Positions 1-9,761 are shown, numbered from the stretch's first letter. The stretch is 64,000 nucleotides of DNA from Aestuariibaculum lutulentum (GCF_032926325.1 NZ_CP136709.1:2065501-2129500), one strand, 5' to 3'. The notes: a model not told the origin generated them from the letters alone. Numbers and translations: made by a program.

Positions 1-3000
1 TATAGAGATTGCTCGCAGAATAATCTACCGCAATATTAACATCATTTTGTGAGGTTTCAATACCATCTAAATAAATGCGACGTGAATTATTATTTACAAC
101 AAACGCGATATGATGCCATTGGTCGGGTGCTGCTTGCCCGGCACTTATACCATCCCAATCATCAGAAGAATTACTCATACCTATGATGTTATTATTATCC
201 AGATACTGAATACCTCCATTGTCATTGTTGGCAGGATTTCTTCCAAATAATAATCCAGAACGAGAGGTTTGTGAGCCTTCGGGTTTAAACCAGACTTCCA
301 TAGTAAAAGGCAAAGAATTGAGTTCTAGCCCTGAAATTTTGATGTTACTATTATAACCATTGCCTCCAGGTAAATACATGGCAAAGTTGGTACCATCTAC
401 TTCTTGTATATTAACAATATAAGTTTCGGTTGTATTTCCATCAGGGGATGTAACTTCTAGATTAACGTTGGCAACACCGTTTACTAAAGTAGCTGTACCG
501 TTTCCTAATACTGTAGCACTTGAAGCTGTTGGTATGCCTGTTACATCAATACTAGTTGTACCTTGAGCGACATAAACGGTATATTCTTTTATTTCAGGAT
601 CAAAAATAGGATCTAGAGCTGATACAGAAAGTTCTATATTATCTAAGGTTGCAGCCATTAATTCTGCAGAGCCTACATTTAGGGTAATATCACTACCGTT
701 TCCATCACTTTTAACAACAACCAAAGCTCGACCTTTCCAGGTTTTCCTTGTTGAAGCCATGTAATAATCGGTGTCTTGTAAATTGGCATTGTCAACACCA
801 ATAATTTCTCCGCCGCCTTCAACTACGAAAGCTAGTCTTTCATCTGTATTAGGTTGAATATTTCCTTCAGCATCTGTTAATTCTACGGTTATATAAACTA
901 GATCTTGTCCATCGGCCTGTATACCAGGTCTATCGGCAGTAAGTTTAATTTGGGTAGCTTTACCAGCGGTTTTTAAAATGGTTGTCTCAACTTCGTTACC
1001 ATCCTCAACACCTATAGCTTTTAATGTACCGGCTTGATAAGGTAGTGTAAATACTGTTTTAAATTCTTCATTAATACTTGTGTTTTTTTCTCCAATAAGG
1101 ACATCGTTTAAGTATAAACGTACCTTAGGGTATTTTGAATAGATTTCCACATCAATATTTAGTCCTTCGTAACCATCCCAAGTCCAACTTTCCCAAGTAG
1201 GCCAAACAGACCAAGAGGTTTCGTGAATCTCTCTACCGTCTAGAGGAGCTGGTTCCTTAACAGCCATATATAATTTTCTGTTATCATTATATAACATTTC
1301 GCGGTAATAGGAAATAGGTTTTCTATGACCAATAAGGTCAATATCCCCACAATAGGCACCATGCCAGGGAAAGTGATTCGCATCCCAATGTTCTCCAGGA
1401 GTATCTCCCGTATAGTAGTAACGACCAATACCGGATTCGCCGAGGTAATCCATCGCTGTCCAAACAAAATCACCTAGAATATAGCTGTGTTGCTGTGACA
1501 TATTCCAGTTGTAAAACGCATCTTTAGGGTAAGATTCTGATTGAAAGATGATTCTATTTGGAACACGTTGATGGTCTGATTCTGCTTCGTGCATCTGGTA
1601 ATTGTAACCGCATACATCATGCTCTGCCATAAGTGGGTCAAATATTTCCCAGCCTTGTCCCCAAGTTGTCATAGCTGAGGTTACGGGGCGTGTGATATCA
1701 ATTTCTTTGACTGCATTTGATAACATTCTGGCTGTGTTTACAGCATCAGAAGACGTTCGTTCAATAATTTCATTACCAATACTCCACATGATAATGGATG
1801 GGTGGTTTTGGTCGCGACGCACCATATCTTGTACATCTTGAATAGCCCATTGGTCAAAATACATAGCGTAATCGTAAGTGGTTTTACTTACACGCCAGCC
1901 ATCAAAAGATTCGTCAATAACCAGTAAGCCAATACGATCACATGCGTCGAGAAAAGCCTCGGAAGGCAGGTTGTGTGCTGTACGAACGGCATTAAATCCG
2001 GCAGATTTTAGTAATTCTGCTTTTCGTTCTTCAGCTCTATTATAAGCTTTGGCACCTAAACAGCCGTTGTCATGATGTACGCAGCCGCCGTTAATTAACA
2101 TAGGTTCGCCATTAAGTAAAAATCCATTTTCAACACTAAAGTCAATAGAACGTATACCAAAGGTGTGTTTTGTTTCGTCTATAACGACATTGTTTTCAAG
2201 GACTTGTATAGTGGCTTTGTATAAATTGGGATCATCTGTAGACCATAAAAACGGATTATTAACGACTATAGTTTGTTCTACAGTTTGCTCAGAATTTGCC
2301 GCTATTTGTATATTACTTTCAGTTGAACCTTCACCTTCAATTTGAGATGATAAAACAACGTTTTTTGTAGTGTTCATGGTATTTTTTACTAATGCTTTTA
2401 TATTTACTGTTGCTTGAGAAGTACTTACATTAGTTGTTTTGATTGAAGATCCCCAGTGAGGGACTTGAACATCTCCTTTTGCTAAAAGCCAAACATTTCT
2501 ATAAATACCAGAACCACTATACCAGCGGCTGTTTTTGTGTTGTGAATTGTCAACACGAACAGATATCGTATTGTTTCCGGTTATGTTAAGGTAGGGGGTA
2601 AGGTCGTAATAGAATGAAGAGTATCCGTAAGGACGGTTTCCTAAGGAAACACCATTAATATAGACATCAGAGTTCATGTAAACGCCTTCAAAGTAGATAG
2701 CAATTTGTTTGTTTTGCCACTCTGCTGGAACTTGAAAATGTTTCTGATACCAACCTATGCCGGCTGGAAAATAACCGCCATCATTGCCCATAGGGTTGCC
2801 TGCAGACGTTTTTCCTTCAATACTATAATCGTGTGGTAAATTAACAGCCCTCCACGCTGCATCATTAATAGGAGTGGATTCATCAATTTGAAAATCACCT
2901 AATTGAAATTTCCATTCAAAGTTAAATAATTGCTTCCACGACGTATCAATATTTTGGGCAGGGGTGGTGTTTATAGTAATTTCGGTAACAGGAAGACTGT

Positions 3001-3088
3001 TAGTTTGAGCTTGTGTCGATAGGTATGAAACTAAAAGGAAGATAATGGTAAGGTAAACTATTTTTGATAATTTCTTAGAGATTTTCAT
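1..3088 (-). CDS. GH2 beta-galactosidase-like enzyme with C-terminal LamG, truncated by window edge
   Basis: About 1029 codons are visible; the C-terminus lies beyond the left edge. A signal peptide ending near STQAQ is followed by a GH2 sugar-binding domain (about residues 50-220), an Ig-like domain and a TIM barrel. The acid/base is probably E440 (SIGNEIIE) and the nucleophile E518 (FQSESYPKD). Next come DUF4982/Ig-like modules, a cadherin-like beta-sandwich (about 845-925) and the start of a LamG/concanavalin-like domain that is cut off. It closely resembles the GH2 at 24794-27217, which ends before the cadherin-like and LamG modules. GH2 enzymes of this type usually remove terminal beta-galactosyl residues; the exact sugar is inferred. 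A second in-frame ATG lies one codon upstream (3091). A T9SS tail would be expected past the edge, but I cannot see it. Confidence 0.88.
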   Translation of the reverse strand, partial: MKISKKLSKIVYLTIIFLLVSYLSTQAQTNSLPVTEITINTTPAQNIDTSWKQLFNFEWKFQLGDFQIDESTPINDAAWRAVNLPHDYSIEGKTSAGNPMGNDGGYFPAGIGWYQKHFQVPAEWQNKQIAIYFEGVYMNSDVYINGVSLGNRPYGYSSFYYDLTPYLNITGNNTISVRVDNSQHKNSRWYSGSGIYRNVWLLAKGDVQVPHWGSSIKTTNVSTSQATVNIKALVKNTMNTTKNVVLSSQIEGEGSTESNIQIAANSEQTVEQTIVVNNPFLWSTDDPNLYKATIQVLENNVVIDETKHTFGIRSIDFSVENGFLLNGEPMLINGGCVHHDNGCLGAKAYNRAEERKAELLKSAGFNAVRTAHNLPSEAFLDACDRIGLLVIDESFDGWRVSKTTYDYAMYFDQWAIQDVQDMVRRDQNHPSIIMWSIGNEIIERTSSDAVNTARMLSNAVKEIDITRPVTSAMTTWGQGWEIFDPLMAEHDVCGYNYQMHEAESDHQRVPNRIIFQSESYPKDAFYNWNMSQQHSYILGDFVWTAMDYLGESGIGRYYYTGDTPGEHWDANHFPWHGAYCGDIDLIGHRKPISYYREMLYNDNRKLYMAVKEPAPLDGREIHETSWSVWPTWESWTWDGYEGLNIDVEIYSKYPKVRLYLNDVLIGEKNTSINEEFKTVFTLPYQAGTLKAIGVEDGNEVETTILKTAGKATQIKLTADRPGIQADGQDLVYITVELTDAEGNIQPNTDERLAFVVEGGGEIIGVDNANLQDTDYYMASTRKTWKGRALVVVKSDGNGSDITLNVGSAELMAATLDNIELSVSALDPIFDPEIKEYTVYVAQGTTSIDVTGIPTASSATVLGNGTATLVNGVANVNLEVTSPDGNTTETYIVNIQEVDGTNFAMYLPGGNGYNSNIKISGLELNSLPFTMEVWFKPEGSQTSRSGLLFGRNPANNDNGGIQYLDNNNIIGMSNSSDDWDGISAGQAAPDQWHHIAFVVNNNSRRIYLDGIETSQNDVNIAVDYSASNLY

Positions 3089-3103
3089 CATTTTTTGGAG
3101 ATA

Positions 3104-3138
3104 AAAACTCCTCAATCTCAAAATAATTGAGGAGTTTT
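3104..3138 (-). terminator. Intrinsic terminator between the two leftmost minus-strand genes
   Basis: A perfect 13-bp inverted repeat AAAACTCCTCAAT / ATTGAGGAGTTTT (3104-3116 and 3126-3138) with a 9-base loop ends in a T tract on the minus strand. It follows the gene at 3175-3999 and precedes the GH2 start by 16 bases, so it may also act as an attenuator for the GH2 gene. Confidence 0.7.
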
Positions 3139-3174
3139 AAAATGTGCAATGTTAACTTTATTTATAAAGGGATG

Positions 3175-3999
3175 TTATTTTACAATCAATTTAGAAGTAG
3201 AAGAATCGTTAACTTTTATAAGGTATATCCCAGCTTTTAAGTTATGTTTTACTTCAACTATTTTAGAAGTAGGAGCGAAATTTTTATTAAACACTTCTTT
3301 TCCTAAAATGGTATAGGCTTTTATATTAACAGAAGTATCAATGGTTTTAAGTGAGATATTAAAATAACCGTCTTTAGAAGGGTTTGGATATAGGCTTAAG
3401 CCATCAGTTTTAAAATCTTTATTTCCTAGAGTTGATGACACTGTTAAAGTGACATCGTCAAAACCTGTCCAACCTGCACCACCATCTCCGGAAAGGTTGT
3501 CAAACTCAATCCCTAATTTAGAACCTGCTGATGACGCTGTTGCTGTAGCGCTAAATGAAACAGGTACTGTAGTACTTGGTGCGATATCAAATGTTTGTGT
3601 CCCCAAAACAGTTCTTACTCCATTACCGTTATCATAGTAGAGTGTTACAATAAATTTAGGTCCATTCCAAATATCCCAAACGTTAACATTAATTTGAAAT
3701 TCTTCACCATCTGAAATATTATGATCTGTTAGATTGTAAACTGAAGGGTCACTATTCATAATGAAAGCTGTCCAGCTTCCTGCACTCCCTTCAACACCTG
3801 AATCACTAGCGGCAGTATCTGAATTCCATCCAGGAACATTACTCCAATTTTGCTGTTTTGTTGTGTTTGGAAGTTCAAAATCACCATTTGTAACGGTTAT
3901 CGGGGTTTGTGCATTTAAAAATGTAGCACCAAGGGTAACGCATCCAACCGTTGCAATCTTAGTAAGGTGGATAATGAGTTTGTGTAATTGTTTTTTCAT
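3175..3999 (-). CDS. Secreted T9SS-sorted protein with a putative carbohydrate-binding beta-sandwich module
   Basis: The 274-residue protein has a signal peptide (cleavage near FLNAQ). One beta-rich module (about residues 33-190) begins NGDFELP and contains NVPGWNSDT, YNLTDHNISDGEEF, DIWNGPKF, LYYDNGNGVR and GWTGFDDVTL. A C-terminal T9SS tail follows (SLYPNPSKDGYF to KLIVK). The module is clearly paralogous to the C-terminal half of the PKD lipoprotein at 22103-23176, which is encoded next to SusD. I infer a glycan-binding role, but the fold is not one I can name with certainty; it resembles NGDFE-type CBM or DUF642-like sandwiches. It sits downstream of the 122-residue gene at 4085-4453 and may share its promoter. 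Confidence 0.75.
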   Translation of the reverse strand: MKKQLHKLIIHLTKIATVGCVTLGATFLNAQTPITVTNGDFELPNTTKQQNWSNVPGWNSDTAASDSGVEGSAGSWTAFIMNSDPSVYNLTDHNISDGEEFQINVNVWDIWNGPKFIVTLYYDNGNGVRTVLGTQTFDIAPSTTVPVSFSATATASSAGSKLGIEFDNLSGDGGAGWTGFDDVTLTVSSTLGNKDFKTDGLSLYPNPSKDGYFNISLKTIDTSVNIKAYTILGKEVFNKNFAPTSKIVEVKHNLKAGIYLIKVNDSSTSKLIVK

Positions 4000-4084
4000 A
4001 ATAATTAAAATTTAAATAGTTAATAGATTGTTTAGTTCTCCATTTTTACACTTATTAGGTTTAGTTTGGTCTGGTAAATTGGGG

Positions 4085-4453
4085 TTATAACACGAATTCA
4101 GTTTCATCTTTATCTTCTTCTAAATTGCAAATGTTTAAGTCTCGGTTTGTGTTGGCTATATGTTGGTTATCAAACATTAAATCGAGTGCTTTGTCTATTT
4201 CCTTAATGAGTAATGTTCTTGCTTCCTTTTTTGAAATTTCTGCTGGCTTACCGGTAATGTACTTGTCTGAACATGAAAATCTTTTAAGTTTGTTTTTTTT
4301 CGAGTCATCAACTAAGTCAATAGATATTCCATAAATTTCTTTTGAAACTGAATGTTTTGTTTCTTGATTAGGCAGATGTTGTCCAATCATTAAATTCTTG
4401 CCATTCAACTTTTTCCCTTTTGCAATATCCCATTCAAACATTATTATTTTCAT
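4085..4453 (-). CDS. Hypothetical protein in the PUL regulon
   Basis: The reading frame opens at a TTG at 4513, but the first ATG is at 4453 and gives a 122-residue protein starting MKIIMFEWDIAKGKK. I prefer 4453 because the candidate -7 box at 4511-4518 then leaves a 57-base leader, similar to other PUL genes here. The protein is hydrophilic, has no signal peptide and ends in an acidic stretch (NLEEDKDETEFVL). I recognise no family. It could be a cytosolic accessory protein or a decaying fragment; the operator-like promoter upstream argues that it, or something in its position, is expressed with the PUL. Confidence 0.5.
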   Translation of the reverse strand: MKIIMFEWDIAKGKKLNGKNLMIGQHLPNQETKHSVSKEIYGISIDLVDDSKKNKLKRFSCSDKYITGKPAEISKKEARTLLIKEIDKALDLMFDNQHIANTNRDLNICNLEEDKDETEFVL

Positions 4454-4510
4454 ATTGAAAGCATTCTTATAAATTAATTGCTCATTTCCCTTTGACCTGA
4501 AACATTTTCT

Positions 4511-4578
4511 CAATATTAGTATTAGATTCTTGAAAGGACCGTCTAAAATTCATCAAGAGAGATTTACAAATCGGTCAA
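4511..4578 (-). promoter_or_regulatory. Candidate PUL operator plus -7 box (site D)
   Basis: Read on the minus strand, TTGACCGATT (4578-4569) and TTGATGAATT (4556-4547) are in direct repeat with a 22-bp period. After 28 further bases comes TAATATTG (4518-4511), matching five of the six fixed bases of the Bacteroidota -7 consensus TAnnTTTG. Spacing is identical at sites A, B and C. It would drive the 4085-4453 gene and possibly the genes beyond it. Confidence 0.6.
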
Positions 4579-4653
4579 ATGGATTTTTAAAGGGGTGGTG
4601 TAATTTTTATGCAAGGTTTAACATAATAGGTTAAGCAAGGAATGGAAAAATGA

Positions 4654-4684
4654 AAACCCTCTATCTTTTATGATATGAGGGTTT
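4654..4684 (-). terminator. Hairpin terminator of the GH29 gene
   Basis: AAACCCTC (4654-4661) pairs with GAGGGTTT (4677-4684), extended inward by TATC/GATA across a one-base bulge. It lies 40 bases past the stop of the GH29 gene on the minus strand. The T tract is short. Confidence 0.5.
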
Positions 4685-4723
4685 AGGTCAAAGGAAATTA
4701 AATGATTAGTTGTTTACAATATG

Positions 4724-6340
4724 CTATTGAATTTTAAATACCAAAGGCGCTATTAATTTTTGGTTTTCAGTTAATTCAATAATTAATCCATCTGAAGAGA
4801 AATTAAAGGATTTAAGATCCCCTCCAAGAAGTTGTACATTTCGATTATTAATTTGTAAATACGGATTTTTGGTGGTTAGTGATTTGATTTTTACAGGGGT
4901 ATTGTTTTCGGGTAGTTCCATAATAATGGCAAACAGGGCATCACCTTTTTTAGTAAATCTAACATCCTTATCTGTATAGGGAATGCCTTGTTCTTCATTG
5001 AAGCCTTGTTCTTTTAATGGATTAGAACGTTCAGTTTTTGGACCTTCTCCATAAATATGCCATGGTCTGGTGTCATAAATGCATTCACTATTAATATCCA
5101 TCCATTTTGTAATATCTTCTACAATTTTTAATTCATGTTCGTCGATGGATCCATCTCCTCTTATAGGTATACTTAACAGAAGATTTCCGTTTTTACTAAC
5201 AATATCAACCAGCATTTGGGTTACTGTTTTGGCTGATTTATAGCTATTACGATTATATATCTCTCTGTCGTAATGCCATGCCCCGATGCAAGTACAGGTT
5301 TGCCATGGCTTATCCTGAATATCATTCGGAGCACCACGTTCTACGTCCCAAACCATGCATTCTTTTTGTTGATCGCTTAAGATTTTACCAAATAAAACAG
5401 CTTCTAATTTACCTTGATGTTGTTTCATGTTTGAGTTATAATAATGGGCAGCAATATCTAAACCAACATTGCTAAAGGGCCATAGGGGGAGTGCAGTATC
5501 ATCAAAATAGATTAAATCGGGTTGAAATTGGTCTATCATATCTATGGTACGATTGTAAAAATTTGTGCAATACTCTTTTGTAGGTATACTAGATCCATGA
5601 TTCCAATCCCACTGTTCCATAATGCTGTTTAAGTCTTCACTGTTTGTGCTTAAATCATGATTTTGAGCATAAAGGTTTTGTGGGTCAAGACCTTCCCACC
5701 ATTGCCCTATGCCATCTTCTTTTGTTAGGGTTCCGTCATAAGGGATTCCTTTATATTTCCCTTCGCTGTCGCTCATTTGAGATGTTTCATACCATCTCCA
5801 GGCATGGGATGAATGGATGCTAACACCAAAAGGTAATCCATTATTTTTAGCGGCTTGTTTCCATCCTGTTAGGATATCTTTTTTAGGGCCTACAGCAACA
5901 GAATTCCATTTTTGGTATTTACTATCCCATAAATCTAGGTTATCATGATGGTTTCCCATAGCAAAAAAGTAACGAGCACCAGCACGCTTATAAAGAGCAA
6001 CCAGTTTTTCTGGATTCCATTTTTCTGCTTTCCATTCATTGATAACATCTTTAAAACCAAATTTAGACGGATGTCCATATTGTTTAATATGCGAATTATA
6101 TTGCCAATGTCCCTGGCTATACATGTGTCTGCCATACCAATCTCCCGATTCAGGCTGACATTGAGGTCCCCAATGTGCCCATATTCCAAATTTGGCATCT
6201 CTAAACCATTCAGGAGTTTCATAGTGTTGTAAGGAGCTCCAGTTCGGTTCAAATGTATTTGTGTCTGGCTTTTTTTGAGTTTGATCTTTACATGAGGTTA
6301 TGCTAATGATGAGCGAGATGGTAATTATTAAGTTTTTCAT
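4724..6340 (-). CDS. GH29 alpha-L-fucosidase-like lipoprotein
   Basis: The 538-residue protein starts with a lipoprotein signal (ISITSC, Cys17), so it is probably membrane-anchored in the periplasm or on the surface. The GH29 barrel is recognisable from WFRDAKFGIWAHWGP, FFAMGNHHDN and LIYFDDTALPLW, where D280 is the probable nucleophile, followed by a C-terminal beta-sandwich. GH29 enzymes release alpha-L-fucose; some members from algal-galactan loci act on alpha-L-galactose, so that is an alternative here. It is divergent from the gene at 6565 with a 224-bp shared upstream region. I could not find an operator pair facing this gene. Confidence 0.85.
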   Translation of the reverse strand: MKNLIITISLIISITSCKDQTQKKPDTNTFEPNWSSLQHYETPEWFRDAKFGIWAHWGPQCQPESGDWYGRHMYSQGHWQYNSHIKQYGHPSKFGFKDVINEWKAEKWNPEKLVALYKRAGARYFFAMGNHHDNLDLWDSKYQKWNSVAVGPKKDILTGWKQAAKNNGLPFGVSIHSSHAWRWYETSQMSDSEGKYKGIPYDGTLTKEDGIGQWWEGLDPQNLYAQNHDLSTNSEDLNSIMEQWDWNHGSSIPTKEYCTNFYNRTIDMIDQFQPDLIYFDDTALPLWPFSNVGLDIAAHYYNSNMKQHQGKLEAVLFGKILSDQQKECMVWDVERGAPNDIQDKPWQTCTCIGAWHYDREIYNRNSYKSAKTVTQMLVDIVSKNGNLLLSIPIRGDGSIDEHELKIVEDITKWMDINSECIYDTRPWHIYGEGPKTERSNPLKEQGFNEEQGIPYTDKDVRFTKKGDALFAIIMELPENNTPVKIKSLTTKNPYLQINNRNVQLLGGDLKSFNFSSDGLIIELTENQKLIAPLVFKIQ

Positions 6341-6434
6341 TTCAAATAATAGGATGTCTAAAGTTTATTTAGTTTGATGTTTACAAGAACGAAATTACAA
6401 CTTCATCTCTGGATAATACTTGTTGTTCAATAGA

Positions 6435-6502
6435 TTGAAGAATTTGTGATGTTAAATTGAACGATTCGTGTCGCTGTTTTGTTCAGTATCTAGCCAACTT
6501 TG
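6435..6502 (+). promoter_or_regulatory. Candidate PUL operator plus -7 box (site A)
   Basis: TTGAAGAATT (6435-6444) and TTGAACGATT (6457-6466) form a direct repeat with a 22-bp period. Twenty-eight bases later is CAACTTTG (6495-6502), five of six fixed bases of TAnnTTTG. There is no TTTG at the usual -33 position, which fits an activator-dependent promoter. The start codon at 6565 is 62 bases downstream of the -7 box. Confidence 0.6.
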
Positions 6503-6564
6503 TAAAGTGCCGTAAAAGGAAATCCCTTTTAGGAAAGAACTAAACTAAACTAAACTAATTAATT

Positions 6565-9500
6565 ATGTTAAAACAAATTACATTTAAGAAAATCGCGTTT
6601 TTTGCGGTTCTAACATTGCTAGAAATTTCAATTTCAAAGATTCATGCTCAAACGGCAAGTTCGAGTGATAATCTCGTTGCCCAACCTGCTGCAGATCGCT
6701 CAGTTCCTTTCGATATTACCGATACAGGTATATCAAAAACTGTGGAGTTTGGTGCAGATTTGGCCTGGGCAAATGAACAAGCCTTTCGTCGTAATATTCT
6801 TTTTATGGGTTTAGATCAAATCGATATTGTGAGGGCTTCATTTCAACCAACCTTTCCCTTGGTGAATGATACCGATTTAACTCAAGAACAGATTGACGAT
6901 TTAAATTATCGACTATATCTAATAAATACCTACGTTGGTCCAAACACAGATTTGGCGTTGAATTGTGATCATCCTTCTGTCGATCCATATTATGTGGGAT
7001 ACCCGGCACGATGGGAAAAGTTAATTGAGGTATCAACACAAAGGTATTTAGATGCAGGGCACAATGTTATAACCGTAGGCGCATTTAATGAACCAGATTA
7101 TGGATGGGGACAAGGTTCTGCTCAAGATATGTATGACATTACTGCCTTATTGAATAGTAATCCTCTTTTTAATAATGTACGTCTTTCTGGAGGGAATACT
7201 TTAAACTGTGATGAAGCACAAGGCTGGTATGATTATTTAATACCTGCAGGTGTTGATGAAGGAAATACGCATCAGTTGGCGGGGAGTTTTGATGGTTATG
7301 CTAGTTTTTTACAAAGTGTTAGGTCTAATGGACATCATGCTTCTCTTGATGAACTACACAATATTGTTGAAGCTTTAGTTGGCTATGAATATGGTATGCA
7401 AACTGGAATTTGGTGGGCAGATATTGACTTAGCTAGTGGTGAGATGGTAAAGGCTTTTGATGGTCAGCGTTTAGGGTATGCAGAACATAGAGCAAACTGG
7501 ACTGCTGCTGCGGTATATCGTTCACCGGAAGGGAAAATACAGGCTTTTGGAGGAACTTCCGAAAGACAGGCCGTAACAACAACATTCAATTACATATCTA
7601 AAGATCGAGCAGTTTATTATGATGGTTATGGACCACAACGTGAATTTGTATTGGAAATGCCTGGAGGGGCACCTGGAAGTTATGGTAATGGTCAAACCAA
7701 CGCAGAACGCGTTATAAATATTACCTGGGGAGACGACATTCAACCTGTAATCGATGGACGTTATGTTTTGGTAAACAGAGCAAACGAACAGGTCATGAGT
7801 ATTGAAGGTAATGCTGCTCAGGACGGATCGAATGTAGGCCTGTTAAGTTATTCAGGAGCAACATCACAACAGTGGGATGTAACGCCTGTAGATAGCCGAG
7901 TAGGGGGTGATTTTAGTTATTTTAAATTTCAACCGGCTTCAAGTAGTACAAAGTATTTAGATCTTAGTGGCTTTAGTCTGGATGATGGGGGTAATATTCA
8001 CCAATGGTCTGCCGGGCAATATGGAAATCAGCAATGGTATTTAGATTATGCTGAAGATGGCTGGTTTTACATTCGAAGCAGAGAAAGTTCAAAATGTCTT
8101 GATATTGAAGGAACTAATGTGGTACAATGGGGTAAAGATGGTAGTTATGATCAGCAATGGCGTTTCCTTCCTGTTGGTGCTCCTATTGAATTTAATCCGC
8201 CTAATGCGCCAGCTAATTTAGTAGCAACAGCTCAGGGCTCTTCAATTAAACTAGATTGGACAGCCAATTCAGAAAGTGATGTTGCAGGGTACACTATTTT
8301 TAGAGCTGAAAGTGCCAATGGCGCTTACAATACCATAGCCAGAAATGTAACTGCAACCTCATTTGTCGATAATGCTGCATTAGAAGGGGTGCCATATTTT
8401 TATCAAATTAAGGCGATTGATGGTTCGTTAAACCGTTCGGATTATTCAAATCAGGTTTCGGCTACGGCAACTGGAGCGAATAACATTGTTACAGAAATTA
8501 GTTTTGATGGAAATACTTTAGATAGCTCGGTTAACCTAAATCACGGTGCAACTTATGGCGAACCTTCATATGGTGCTGGAAAAGAGGGATCTGGATCAAT
8601 TAATTTAGATGGTGCTGAAGATTTTGTTCAGCTTCCTGCAGATATTGCCAGTCATCAGGAAATTACAGTTGCCACTTGGATTTACTATAATGGTGGTGGC
8701 CAATGGCAACGTGTTTTTGATTTCGGAAATGGTACAGATGAATATATGTTTTTAACGCCAGATTCATGGACAGGAGGTATTCAATATGGAATTAAGTATA
8801 ATGGCGCCGAAGAAAATCTTTATGGCCCAAGTATCGCAACAGGAGAGTGGACGCATGTAGCAGTAACTTTAGGTGCAGATGGAGCCGCTTTGTATGTTAA
8901 TGGAGGTTTGGTTGATAGCAATGCAGGCTTTGTTTTGAGTCCTAATGATTTTAAACCCATCCAAAATTATATAGGAAGAAGTCAGTATCCAGATCCGGCA
9001 TTAAATGCTTCAGTGGATGATTTTAGAGTTTACAATTATCCGTTGTCTGCTACTGAAATTGCAGATTTGGCAGGAATTACAGTTGGTGAGGCGACTACGT
9101 TTAGTGTGCAATCTGTTGTTACAGGAACTATAGGAGCAGGAAAAGGAAGTAAGTATGGTTCTGCAGAGGTTGTGTTAGTAGATGATTTATCTAATCCTGT
9201 TGTTGGAGCCACTGTAACTGGATATTTTTCAGGCACATGGAATGAATCCGTAACTGGAATTTCAGGTTCTAATGGTGTTGTTAGCTTTCAAACATCATCT
9301 ACCGCCAAAGGAGGTGTAGTTGTTAACTTTTGTATTAGTGATGCCACTCATAGTAGTTTAGCATATAATGATTCTCAAATGACTTATAATTGTTCAAGTA
9401 GTGCAAAATCATCTGTAAACACAAAGACTTTAAGTTTAGAAGAAGATACAACAGCACTTTTAGACTTGTCTGTTTTTCCTAATCCTACATCAGGTAGATT

Positions 9501-9693
9501 AACTGTTAAGTTTAGTAAAGAGCCATCAGGAATAAATATAATGGACTTAAATGGTAGGCTAATATTTGTAAGTAAAACGGCTTTAGGAGCCAATACTTAT
9601 GAATTGGATATGAGTCAACTGAATTCAGGAATTTATTTGTTACATGTAACGACCGAAGAATCACAGGTAACAAAAAAGATTATAAAAAAGTAA
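6565..9693 (+). CDS. Modular secreted protein: clan GH-A-like catalytic domain, ricin lectin, FN3, LamG, T9SS tail
   Basis: The 1042-residue protein has a signal peptide (to IHAQ), then a domain of about 370 residues with barrel-like features. GAFNEPDYGWGQGS places E176 as an Asn-Glu-Pro acid/base, and LDELHN places E263 where a clan A nucleophile would sit. A ricin-type lectin module follows (about 390-545, with QQW-type repeats), then FN3 (about 550-640), LamG (about 645-830), an Ig-like module with GSKYGSAEVV and GATVTGYF (about 840-945), and a T9SS tail from VFPNPTSG. I do not recognise the catalytic family; candidates are GH30-, GH39- or GH86-like enzymes. The paralogue at 27247-30006 shares everything except the Ig-like module. 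The start codon follows the leader AACTAAACTAAACTAA. Confidence 0.75.
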   Translation: MLKQITFKKIAFFAVLTLLEISISKIHAQTASSSDNLVAQPAADRSVPFDITDTGISKTVEFGADLAWANEQAFRRNILFMGLDQIDIVRASFQPTFPLVNDTDLTQEQIDDLNYRLYLINTYVGPNTDLALNCDHPSVDPYYVGYPARWEKLIEVSTQRYLDAGHNVITVGAFNEPDYGWGQGSAQDMYDITALLNSNPLFNNVRLSGGNTLNCDEAQGWYDYLIPAGVDEGNTHQLAGSFDGYASFLQSVRSNGHHASLDELHNIVEALVGYEYGMQTGIWWADIDLASGEMVKAFDGQRLGYAEHRANWTAAAVYRSPEGKIQAFGGTSERQAVTTTFNYISKDRAVYYDGYGPQREFVLEMPGGAPGSYGNGQTNAERVINITWGDDIQPVIDGRYVLVNRANEQVMSIEGNAAQDGSNVGLLSYSGATSQQWDVTPVDSRVGGDFSYFKFQPASSSTKYLDLSGFSLDDGGNIHQWSAGQYGNQQWYLDYAEDGWFYIRSRESSKCLDIEGTNVVQWGKDGSYDQQWRFLPVGAPIEFNPPNAPANLVATAQGSSIKLDWTANSESDVAGYTIFRAESANGAYNTIARNVTATSFVDNAALEGVPYFYQIKAIDGSLNRSDYSNQVSATATGANNIVTEISFDGNTLDSSVNLNHGATYGEPSYGAGKEGSGSINLDGAEDFVQLPADIASHQEITVATWIYYNGGGQWQRVFDFGNGTDEYMFLTPDSWTGGIQYGIKYNGAEENLYGPSIATGEWTHVAVTLGADGAALYVNGGLVDSNAGFVLSPNDFKPIQNYIGRSQYPDPALNASVDDFRVYNYPLSATEIADLAGITVGEATTFSVQSVVTGTIGAGKGSKYGSAEVVLVDDLSNPVVGATVTGYFSGTWNESVTGISGSNGVVSFQTSSTAKGGVVVNFCISDATHSSLAYNDSQMTYNCSSSAKSSVNTKTLSLEEDTTALLDLSVFPNPTSGRLTVKFSKEPSGINIMDLNGRLIFVSKTALGANTYELDMSQLNSGIYLLHVTTEESQVTKKIIKK

Positions 9694-9712
9694 TTAGAAA
9701 ATAAAAGAAAAT

Positions 9713-9746
9713 AAAAAAGCTGCATGGTAATTCATGCAGCTTTTTT
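9713..9746. terminator. Bidirectional terminator between convergent genes
   Basis: A 14-bp perfect inverted repeat AAAAAAGCTGCATG / CATGCAGCTTTTTT (9713-9726 and 9733-9746) with a 6-base loop lies between the convergent stop codons at 9693 and 9762. A and T tracts flank both sides, so it serves both strands. Confidence 0.85.
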
Positions 9747-9761
9747 TAATGGAACTAGATT

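Noticed and set aside
6341..6434. An operator pair facing the GH29 gene
   Set aside because: The only candidate half-site (minus-strand TTGAACAACA, 6430-6421) lacks a partner 22 bp away and a -7 box at the required distance.
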